From Procambarus clarkii (Eukaryota > Arthropoda > Malacostraca > Decapoda > Cambaridae), in contig NC_091181.1 in NCBI RefSeq assembly GCF_040958095.1, positions 30,560,529-30,624,528 of the forward strand: 64,000 bases of DNA, written 5' to 3'. Positions 50,601-62,600 of the stretch are shown here, piece after piece. The position numbers and the translations under genes are program-made. Position 1 is the first letter of the stretch; each line of letters opens with the position of its first letter. The notes under the pieces were generated by a model that saw only the letters and a program-made list of their open reading frames with translations, had not been told where the DNA came from and ran no database searches.

Positions 50601-53600
50601 ACCTCGATTTTATCCGCGTTGACCCGTTTACAGTGTGAGCAAGTGTGAGTACAGCAACACCTGCTGACTTGGGCGGACTCCACACCTGAGGACCCAGCCT
50701 GACCGAGCCTCGGACGCTGCCTGCTGCACCAGCAGGTCTGGTAACATCGTACACTCTAGGGTGCCGTGACGTACACACGGGGAAAACTCTCGTACGGTAC
50801 GCATCAAACACCCCCCTCCTCTCCCATATACACGAATCACACTTCCTGTAGTTGCTTCTATACATGAACGCCATACTATTTTGCATACTCCTAGAGTAAT
50901 TAGTGCACATAAGAGATGGTTGGAGGGTGGTAAGGGTGGGTGTACAGGAGCCGTGTGGGAGCGTGGAGGCCAGTGTATAGCGGTGATGGCCAGGGAGACG
51001 ACACCGTACTTGTCACTCACGATCATTCACCTCCACCACCACCACCTGCTGCTGCTCCTCACGCCCAACCCTCCTCGTGAAGGGAACAGTCACACAATTA
51101 ATATATATATATATATAAATAAAAGGGAGTACCTCGGAGGAAACCACACAACGCATTAGAGGGAATGTTTAGGTCCCCTCCAATACTGTTTGTGTGTTTT
51201 TCTCTATATTATTCATTATAAACTTGACCATTGCTTCTATACACACACATCCGGAGTCACGAAAGCTTTCACGACTAACAAATGCTGTAAACAGTTATAT
51301 TTACTGGATTTTTTTTGTTTACATAAGATGTACGAGGTCAGTAGGGCGCCAAGGCTGACACCTGGGCTCCAAAGGACCTGTACCAAATGCTACCCAATCA
51401 AGTAAGGGTAGGGTACTAATTACACCTCTAGTTAGATCAGTTATTGATGAAGGAGCAGACTTGGTGGATGCCGAGGGTGGTGAGGGGGATCTCACTAAAC
51501 ACTTCACCCCAACACTCTTCCACACATCATCAAGCAGGCCAAAGCACAGTGACCAAGCAAGCACAGTCAGTGAATCTGTGCTACGCTGGAACAAGGCCGT
51601 TCCAGCCGACCTCAACTAATATTAGCGAAAAGGAATTAGTAGATGATAACCTATAACAGCATACAGATACCCATGGTGATGAGGATGGTACAAGAATGAA
51701 CAAGTAAATTCAAGTACAAGAATGAACAAGTAAATTCAAGTACAAGAATGAACAAGTAAATTCAAGTACAAGAATGAACAAGTAAATTCAAGTACAAGAA
51801 TGAACAAGTAAATTCAAGTACAAGAATGTAAGTACTCCTGTATATATTCTCGGTAAACTTTCTCCTCGGGTTAAAATTAAATAATAATAATAATAATAAC
51901 TACACAATGAGAGTAGAGAGTGTGGGATGACAACTTTCACGTCTTGGGAGTGTGGGTGGTAGCGGTGGTGGTGTCTGGCAGGGTAGTTCCTACCACACAG
52001 TGTGGGCATCGCCGTATAGCTGTCTTACGCCCACATCAACTACCCACGCTCAACAATTGATGGCTTCCCATGGACCACTGGCTATCCTTCGTGCCCCAAT
52101 TACGCACGTGCAAAGAATTTAAGTATGAACATCTGCGAGTGGCGGTGCAGCGCCACAAGGTAATGTGCACTTCATATATTCTAACGCGTCGCCCTGGGGC
52201 CAGATTCACGAAGCAGTTATGCAAGCACTTACGAACCTGTACATCTTTTCTCAATCTTTGGCGGCTTTGTTTACAATTATTAAACAGATAATGAGCTCTG
52301 AAGCACCAGGAGGCTGTTTATAACAATAACAACAGTTGATTGGCAAGTTTTCATGCTTGTAAACTGTTTAATAAATGTAACCAAAGCCATCAAAGATTGA
52401 GGAAAGATGTACACGTTCGTAAGTACTTGCGTAACTGCTTCGTGAATCTGGGTCCTGGACGTTACTCTTGGGTGGCTTAATCTTTATCAATCAATCAGCT
52501 GGACGTTGCAGTCTATCATAAGATTTCTCCTTATGTAGACAATTGCAACAACCACTATCTTGCAATCAACCGAAGAGAGGTTCATTTTAAAGTATTAAAA
52601 ACTTCTTCATATGTAATACAAATTCAACACCCTCTTTCCTTAAATGACAGGATTGGAGCAAATGTTAATGAATACATGTTATTTAAAACGTTAAATATGC
52701 CACACTGGCACACAGACGGGCCAGTGTGTAGGCGTGTGCTGCCCGAATATGGCCGCCAGGATACTTGGTGTAATATTGGGCAGGTAGTTTTTCTCCCACA
52801 TCATCTCTCCTGCCCACAGTCTCCACCTCCCACCACGAATGCAAATCTCCAGGGAAAAAAGGTTCGGAGAATGTTGTGCAATTCAATCTGGATTCAGCAT
52901 ATAAGCCTCAGGTGTGGGCAGGTGTAATTACTAACGTGTTCGCGGTCTGCAGCAGGTGTGGAGGTGCACCTGCTTATTTGGTACAGGTGCAGTGGCACAG
53001 CTGGTGATCAGGCAAGCAGAGGTGGTACAGCTGCTAGTGGGTGGTGGTACAGCTGGTAGTGGGTAGTGGTACAGCTGGTAGTGGGTAGTGGTACAGCTGG
53101 TAGTAGGTGGTGGTACAGCTGGTAGTAGGTGGTGGTACAGCTGGTAGTGGGTAGTGGTACAGCTGGTGGTGACACAGCTGGTAATAGAGCAGGTGCAGTC
53201 AGGAAAGTGGCACAGAGGAGGCATCAGGTGTAGGGGGGAGACACCAGGTGACCAGCACACAGACAGCAGGTAGTGGTAGTGGCGAGGCTGCTGCTGGTAG
53301 TGGATGGTGGTGGTGTAGGTGGTAGACATGTGCCCTTGTGTTTGTGGTGCTCACCTACCACTGACTACGGGGGAGTGAAGTCTACCACTTTATGCCCCAC
53401 TTGCTACCATTATTTTACCCGTTGCGTTATAATGGAACTATTCTGACCTTCGAATTCCGTTTTTCTTCACAGCCGAGTACAGGAATAAACGATTTCTGAT
53501 TACTGTTAGCAGGCCGGGAGTTTCCCGTTCCCATAGCTCATGATAAGCCTAGCCCACTAGTTCTCCCTGGAACACAACCCGCCAATTGGTCGACTACCAG

Positions 53601-56600
53601 GTACCCAATTACCTCTTAGTGTTGAGGCGAACAGTTAACGATAGTCGAATCTGGCTTTTAAGTTATGGGTGGAGGTGGCTTCTACAACTTTTCAGTTGAA
53701 AGAATGTTTAATTTGAATTTTGCTGTACAACAATAATTTATGAGAATAAACCTATTTTTATTACACGGCATGATAAAAAATGATGGAGGCGTCTCGGGGG
53801 ACGGCCCTCCTTCCTATTCTTGTAGTTGTCTTTCCCCTTACAGGGTAGATACCTCTTCGTCTCCTTTCTTCCTTGCTTATCTTCATTACCTTACACTTGT
53901 TGAGGTCGAATTCCAGCAACCACTTATTTGCCCACTCCTGGAGTTTGTCAAGGTCCCCTAACTTCCTGCACTAGTTTTTACATTCCTCATCAGCTGGTGG
54001 TGATGGTAGCGAGGCAAGTAGTGGTGGTGGGTGGGTGGGTGGTCCAGGTGTTACTACAGGAGGGGATACTCCTGGGTGTATGGGTACATGGAGGTGGACA
54101 CACCTGGGATAATATCCCACCTCCTCCCCACCACACCCTTCCCTACGTCCTCAACAGACCCTCTCCACGTCCTCATCACACCCATGCCCACGCCCTCACC
54201 ACACCCATGGCCACGCCCTCCCATGCCCATGCCCTCACCACACCCACGTCCCCAATGCCCAGCATATGATATTGGTGTTGACAGAAGGCCGTGAGAACAG
54301 CTTGAACGCGAGGTGTGGGCGTCGGGAGTGCGAGGTCACCACTATGGACCAGTCCATCTAGTTACCCAAAGCCACCCGAAGCTACCCTCAAAGCTTTGAA
54401 CATGTTCGAACATTTGAAAAAAGGACATGTTGAACATATTTTTCCAGGCTCTACATTCAGCACCAACATTATAGTGAGTAAACATGTCATATTTCTTCCT
54501 TACTTCCGCAATGCTAGGAGGCTTTGGGTGGCTTTGGATAATCAGATGAACCCCCTCCACCAGCTCTGCATTTCTCATCACCACACCGTCACCACCATTA
54601 TAATGTTTGGATATAATTATCACAAATGTATTAATAACCAAAAATATACACTCTCTGAAGCGTGTGGTGATTTCAAAACCTTTCATATTGTTACTAACAG
54701 CCAATGGTTGCATGAGCAATGCAGCACATGATTACCATTTACAAAATACTCACAGAAATAGACAGGGCAAATAACGATGGACTATTTAGCAAAGGTAGTA
54801 CACAAACAAGTGGGCATAGATGGAAACTAAATACCCAAATAACTCACAATGACATTAGAAAGGCTTTTTTGTGTCAGGAGTGTACAGTGGGAATGCAGTA
54901 AGAAATGAAGTGGTGGAGGCAAGTGCCATACACAGCTTTAAATGTAAATATGACAGACCAATAGACTCTAGTGAGTAGGATAAAATATTAAAGTGTACAA
55001 TAGTGGGGACAGAAAAATCAAGAAAAGGGAGCCGGTCGGCCAAACCGACAGCACGCTGGACTTGTGATCCTGTGGTCCCGGGTTCGATCCCAGGCGCCGG
55101 CGAGAAACAATGGGCAGAGTTTCTTTCACCCTATGTTCCTGTTACCTAGCAGTAAAATAGATACCTGGGTGTTAGTCAGCTGTCACGGGCTGCTTCCTAG
55201 GGGTGGAGGGACAAAAAAAAAAAAAAAAAAAAAAAAGCCCCGAAATCATCTCAAGATGACCTCAAGAAAACCAAGAAAGAAAATTATAGAAAATGTAAAG
55301 GAAACAAAAAAGATGACCAGCAGAGCATAAGCAGTACTAACAAACCAGATAGTACTCCACCGCAGCATGTCCACGTAGCCTATAGCAGCAAAAACTCAAC
55401 ACTAACTAGCACAAAATGCATGTGCTTACACCCCCTCTGGACGGAGCATAGATCACCCAGAATTTATACCCCTTCTTGCTGTATTAAGAGAAAAGTACAG
55501 TACTGTACATGAAAGCAGAATGCAGTAATTACACAAAAATATAATTACAAAACAGATGGTAAAGCAAACCAGATCTTCCAAACCACAGAAGGATACTAGA
55601 CAATCAGTGAACAAGGTACTCACCATAAGAAACATCGTGAGAAGACTGAGCTTTTCTGAGTTCATAGTTGGGGGTTGCAAGATTGATGAGAGAGGTAGTA
55701 CGTTCAAGTTGTTCTTGATTGTCTGTTCTCTGCAGAACAGAAAAAAAGTATTAGGCTTTAAAATGAAACAAATCGAAAGCATTCACTTGTTAAGACAATA
55801 CAACTCATCTTTAAATTGCAGCTGTATGACAGAAAATTTACTAAGGCACATCATAATACCTGTATATCAAAATATCAAAGCACAAGTTTGGGTACTCGTT
55901 TGGGATCGACAGCACACACTTTTCATGGAACAATTTAATTTGTCATATCATGTTCCTTCATATTAATTAACCTACTTGTGCTACATTATGCTATTGTATA
56001 TAATTGACAGATTGATAGACCTGTGTAATAAAGGGTGCAGTCTCACTCGTACAAAACCCAATCAGCTGAAAATACATATGCAAATGGAAGGATTCATTCC
56101 AGTCATCAGATTGTTCTGATCAGTTGCAACAATGGATAAATTATTTTAGGCTTCCTGTGGAGAAGGGCCATGTATTTACTTTACCAGAATTTGTTGTAGA
56201 GAAATGAAAAACAAAATACAATATAAAAATCAAACGAATATACTCATGGCCCTTTGTAAGCAGGCATGTTTTGGCACTCTTTCCCCCTTTTCCCTGTGCC
56301 ATAGTTAGTATCCCAGCCAGTTTCTCCCACTTATGCTTTCATCCCACCATTTCTGTTCCTCTTCAACATGCGCTGCCAAACCACACAACATGCTGAAGCT
56401 TCTTTCAGTGTTCCTTGAACCTCTGCAACAACATTGTTCTAACCTATTTTACATATAATACTGGGTATCTAACCAAGAAATTCAATTTTATACTTGCATC
56501 ATTGTATGTTTTTATTTCGTTTTTCACTTTTGCCATAGTTATTTGCCATCTACAAAATAGAGTATGATCATTTAATCTTATAAATTCATGCCTCACTACC

Positions 56601-59600
56601 TAATTAGACAATTTTACTTTTCCATATTCTGTGCCTAAATCTCATAAATATATCTATACAGTACTGTATATCCTTACACTGGAACAAGTCAACAACATTT
56701 AAATCTGGTAAGGTGCACATTCTACATGTCAATGCTGGCACTGATGACCAGTCCAGCAACCAGAAGACCTGATCGAGAATCCGGCCGCAGGGACATTCAA
56801 CCCCGAAATCATCGCAAGGTATCGCTATTTCTATTTTCTGCCAAAACTCAAATCTACTTGTCACTACCTTTCATCTAGTCACATATCTGCCCACTGGTTT
56901 CACTTATATTGGGCAACTTAACTAAATCTCATCCCATAACTGCTCCTGTAAGTTTTCTCTAGAAGATACTGGGCCCAAAAGTGTATACATGTGCACCCAA
57001 TCCAATTAAAATGTTAAATCCTAACCTAGAATACTTACAATTAAATTCAACCATCATTTCAAACTACAGTATTCATTAATCATTGAGTGTCCTATGCCAT
57101 TCAGTATCTAAGTATCCTTTGGTAGACCTTAACCTTTTTATTTTTATAAACTATTCACACAACATACAGTACCACTGTTTCTTTCATCTTCCATTTTGTT
57201 TACACACAAAGTACTGTAATGCTCTGCAGTACAGTACTATTATTATAGTAAAGTACTTTGATAGATTCTAGTGCTTGACACATGCAAAGTTGACAAAGGT
57301 TTTATCTTACCTTAAGCCTACGTAGTGGACGAGGAGGATCAGGGGCAGGAAAATGGCTGTCTCTGCTGTTACGATATATGGCAGGCCTATCACCCAAGCT
57401 ATTGACACGGGCTACAGGTTGATTTATGTTGAGACTGGTTTCTGAATGCATTCCAAAGAGTGTGGGTTTGTTTGGTGGTAAACAAGGTTTGGCAGAATGA
57501 GCAGGTTTTACTAGGAATGGGGAATGTTTCACAGGTGCCGAGGAAAATTCACTCCAATGTGGTTTTTTGGGAAGTGATGGCTTTTCTAAGTCAATGGAGG
57601 GCATAGAGGTAATGGATGTTTCATTGTTTGCAGCTTCATCTCTCTTGTCTTCTTTAAGTTCATCAGACTTGGGTTGTGTTGACATAGAATCCATTTTAGA
57701 TAACTGACCCAACTTTGGTTTCACCTGGTGGTTAAATGACTCAGACTTGGTAATTTTCTTGTCATAACTCGTTTCTTCTGATCTGGAAGTGTAGGTGGAA
57801 ATTGAAAAATTCATAGCCCTTGTTCGACTTTTACCTGCCTCATTCCCACTACCCGAGTTTTGGCGAGCCACTCTACTCTTAGTGCTTCTGGTTGTACCAT
57901 CACTCACATCTGATGACGACCTCGATGCTCGTGCCTCAAATTCCAAATCCGACAGTGGTGGTGCAGGTGGAGGAGCACTTTCATGGCTGGTACTTGATCC
58001 TGATCTAGAGTGTAAAGAAGCAACTTCTGGTTCAGGGCTGTTGCAATAACTTTCATAGCTGAAATTAGCACTATTTGATGATTTATTAATCTTGGGAGGG
58101 TTATCTAAAACATGGGATTTCTTACTCTCAACTGAACCTTTTGCAACAACTTGTGGAACATATGTATGCTGAACTGGGACAATGTCTTTTGCTGGAAGTA
58201 TCATTTCTTGAGTCACAATGTCCTTTGCTTGTATCTTGGCAGCAGATGAAGTTGCCTCCTTGCTAGGTGACTTAAGTGTTTGAAGAATTGTTTCCATGCC
58301 CTTAACCTTAGGTTTCAACTCCACAATTCTTGGTTCGTTGTTATTTGTTTCTTTTATTGTTGATTTTAATTCATTTATCACATTCTGCTTTGCTTTCTCT
58401 TCTGACTTGTATGATGTGGATGAAAGACTAGATGAAGAACTCTTCCTGCTGGAAGCATTACTTACTAAATTATTTGTTTCCTTTCTCCCCTGCATCTGTT
58501 TCAGCAAACTGGTTCTTTCTATAATATTTACATTTGTTGAGTCTGAAAGCGAGCTGTCAGAAGAATCTTTAAACCCAGATGGCACATCTGTAAGAATCTC
58601 TGGTGCAGGTTCGGAAGATGTACTTGAAGAATCATCCGCCACCCTAGATGAGGGGCCATCTTTAAAGGGCGTGGGAGGATCTGGAAGCTTGAAATCCCAG
58701 TGGTTATCCAAGCTGGTAGGAGGCAAATCACCCAACATTTTCACTGATGATTGCATTGGAGGTTTCTCTAAAGGCAACTCAGATAATTTGCTTTCATCTT
58801 TTAATTCTGCAAATGCAGCCAGAAGATGACTTTCTATTTTCTTCTTAGTTACCTGTTAGGATAAAAAAAAAAAGATTTGTAAATTTTGTTTTTTTTACAT
58901 ATTTTTGGGTATGCTTTTTTTTTTGGTTATCAAAACAATTTTATAGTTTTGAACATGCACGAACCAATTTGCTTAATATTTTGTAGAGTTGAATAACATG
59001 GCATTGTACCACTGACCTTCAATTCATCCCAATCATTTTTCTGAATTATTTCAACAGTCCTGTGAGTCAACAGTGCTGATACTGTGCGTCAAAATTCACA
59101 CATATGTACTTTCCATTTAACTTGGATTTACAGTACAGTAATTTCATCATATGAGGGTACTTGTTAAAGTTATCACTGGATTGGCATACTGTACTTCACA
59201 ACTGTGGTTAAATGAAGGCAGTGCAGGGGGGGTGTAGCAAGTGTGAAGTGCAGGGGGGGGGGGGTGAAGCAAGTGCAGGGGTGGGTGTAGCGAGTGCAGG
59301 GGGGGGGGGGGGGTGTAGCGAGTGCAGGGGGGGGGGGTGTAGCGAGTGCAAGGGGGAAGGGGGGGTGTAGCGAGTGCAGGGGGGGGGTGTAGCGAGTGCA
59401 GGGGGAGGGGTGTAGCGAGTGCAGGGGGAGGGGTGTAGCGAGTGCAGGGAGGGGGGGGGGGTGTAGCGAGTGCAGGGGGGGGGGGTGTAGCGAGTGCAGG
59501 GGGGGGGGGGGGTGTAGCGAGTGCAGGGGGGGGGTGTAGCGAGCGCAGGGGGGGGTGTAGCGAGTGCAGGGGGGTGTAGCGAGTGCAGGGGGGGTGTAGC

Positions 59601-62600
59601 GAGCGCAGGGGGGGGTGTAGCGAGCGCAGGGGGGGTGTAGCGAGCGCAGGGGGGGTGTAGCGAGCGCAGGGGGGTGTAGCGAGCGCAATGGGGGTGTAGC
59701 GAGCGCAGGGGGGTGTAGCGAGCGCAGGGGGGGGGTGTAGCGAGCGCAGGGGGGGGGGGTGTAGCGAGTGCAGGGGGGGGGGGTGTAGCGAGTGCAGGGG
59801 GGGGGGGTGTAGCGAGTGCAGGGGGGGGGGTGTAGCGAGTGCAGGGGGGGGGGGGTGTAGCGAGTGCAGGGGGGGGGGGGTGTAGCGAGTGCAGGGGGGG
59901 GGGGTGTAGCGAGTGCAGGGGGGGGGGGTGTAGCGAGTGCAGGGGGGGGGTGTAGCGAGTGCAGGGGGGGGGGGTGTAGCGAGTGCAGGGGGGGGGGTGT
60001 GTAGCGAGTGCAGGGGGGGTGTAGCGAGTGCAGGGGGAGGGGGGTGTAGCGAGTGCAAGGGGGGGGGGGTGTAGCGAGTGCAAGGGGGGGGTGTAGCGAG
60101 TGCAGGGGGGGTGTAGCGAGTGCAGGGGGGGGGGTGTAGCGAGTGCAGGGGGGGTGTAGCGAGTGCAGGGGGGGGTGTAGCGAGTGCAGGGGGGGGGGTG
60201 TAGCGAGTGCAGGGGTGGTGTAGCGAGTGCAGGGGTGGTGTAGCGAGTGCAGGGGTGGTGTAGCGAGTGCAGGGGTGGTGTAGCGAGTGCAGGGGTGGTG
60301 TAGCGAGTGCAGGGGTGGTGTAGCGAGTGCAGGGGTGGTGTAGCGAGTGCAGGGGTGGTGTAGCGAGTGCAGGGGTGGTGTAGCGAGTGCAGGGGTGGTG
60401 TAGCGAGTGCAGGGGTGGTGTAGCGAGTGCAGGGGTGGTGTAGCGAGTGCAGGGGTGGTGTAGCGAGTGCAGGGGTGGTGTAGCGAGTGCAGATGGGTGT
60501 AAAGCCTAACTTAAGTTTGAAAATAATCTAGTTATCTCGTGTTTATTATTCAGTATTACAGTACTGTACTTGGTTATTTGTTTCATAAATCAAAAACTAC
60601 AGTACAGTACTTCTAATCTAGTATTTACCTTGGTACGTATTTTTGTAATCTACACTTATCAAATTTGTATCCTTTGTTTTGCATTTTATTTTGTGTTAAA
60701 TTTAGTGCCATATTAATACCCTTCTCTATTACTGTACAATACAGGTAGGTCTGATACTGTATAGAATTCCCAATATTCTGTCTCTCACCATGTGTGAAAC
60801 AAATCCCAAGTCAACCAGTATAGCTCATCAAAAGGCCCTGACAAACCAGAATAACTAGCTTTGAATAAACCATCAACATTCTTTGTCAATCTTGCTTATA
60901 TATGCAATTAAATTTTCCTCTTGGGGATTTGGAGTACAGTATCGCAATATGCAGTTCTTGCTCAAAATTACCTCCTGGGAGACTTGTGGAGTCAACTCAA
61001 TGTGGCTGGTGTTCGTAGAGGACTCATTTGAGGCAGAAGACGACGACGATACTGAGGATTTTCGGCTTCCTGAAGAGACTCTCGTGTTCTGGCAAATCAA
61101 ATAAAATTAGTTTAACCACTAAAAGTTGTAAACAATTTTGAAGCTTATTACAAATGACAAAACAGCTCGCATACACCACTCCAATTGGATCTCTTCCAAG
61201 ATCAGAAATTACATATCTCACCCTGACTTGTGAACTCTCTCTCATCTATCCAATCTCAATTACGGTGTCTGTGCTCGGGGATCTACAACCCAAAATTACC
61301 TTCAACCCATAATACTCAACATAAAGCAACAATTAGAAAAATAAACTCCAGTCCCAGACAGCACCTGTCTTCCTTACTGAAATCTTTGAATATGTTAAGT
61401 ATCAAGTCACTACACATCCTCTCAAGTGTGCTCTATATCTATAAAATTCTGCATTGTAATGCTAAGCCTGACCTTAAGCACTTCTTAGAGGGCTTTAACA
61501 GACATGGGCATCATATGAGAAACATATCTTTTTGATATTCCTGGAGTGCAACTTAACCAAAGTAGAAACAAACTGCAAATTATTGGTCCTAAACTGTGGA
61601 ATGACCTTTCTAATGATATTAAAAATTGTACTTCTCTTGCCCAATTCAAAAGAGAAGCTAAGAACTACCTTATTTATTTGATGTAACCAATTTTCCTAAT
61701 CTTTTCTCATCCCAAATGTCAACTTGTGTTTTGTTGATATTGTAAACTTTAATTCATACTTACTACATAAATACTGTTACTAAATACTGCTATTTTTAAA
61801 TATCACAAACAAATTGTGTCATTTTCCTAAATCTCTTCACTTTTTTAAAACTTGGCAACTATCTACTGTAATGCTAAGACAATGGCTGTTTATAAATGTC
61901 TCTTGCACAGTTGTTCAATTATTTTCATATATTTCAACAATAAGTCAATGTCACTGTCAATCTGTCACATCTCAATTGATTATAAGCAGTGCCCTTTAAC
62001 CATTTGGCTGCACATCACGTCACATGGTGGGGTAGCTAAATATGCTCAGACTGTGCATCCCATCATATGAAGTATTAGAGAAGTGCATAAGATTTAAAAG
62101 TCTTGCACATACATGGGGCTCACAGTTGCAGAGAAATAATAATACATTCCAGGATTCCAAAATCATTTTTTTATACTATACCTCTACTTAAATCCCCACT
62201 TAAACCATATCAAATATGTCCTCCAATGACTAGTAACAAATAGAGTATACTGAACAATGATACAGATAATGCTTAAAAAATCCAAGATGCAAAAATAGAC
62301 TTAATTAAAAGAGTGCACCTTTTAAGGTAACGAGGATTCCCAATTCAGAAAGTGGTATGCAAATGTCATGTAAACTCTATACAGTAGTGCAAATCATCAG
62401 GATAAATGGGGAGAACCTTTGACAAGCCACCAGCTTCCTATCCTCATTGAGACCACTAGTGTTAGTAGTCCTCAGGTAAGCTTGGGTATTTATTAACTCG
62501 TTGATTGATTAACCCACTCTTGGGTACTGCAACAGTAAACCTGTTCTAACACCTTGGTTTACTTTCAGACTCTTCACACACAGATCAACACACAGATCCG

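Noticed and set aside
54315..54731. Frames of 125-138 residues on both strands
   Set aside because: Mutually antisense, with no recognisable motif. The + frame runs into LINE sequence.
58296..58829. 177-residue + strand frame
   Set aside because: Antisense of WH2 gene exon 3. No splice sites or motif of its own.
59147..60083. Long open frames of about 290-300 residues (His/Pro/Leu/Ala) on the - strand
   Set aside because: They are produced by the G-rich 20-bp-type minisatellite. The repeat is open in several frames and has no codon bias, domain or splice context.
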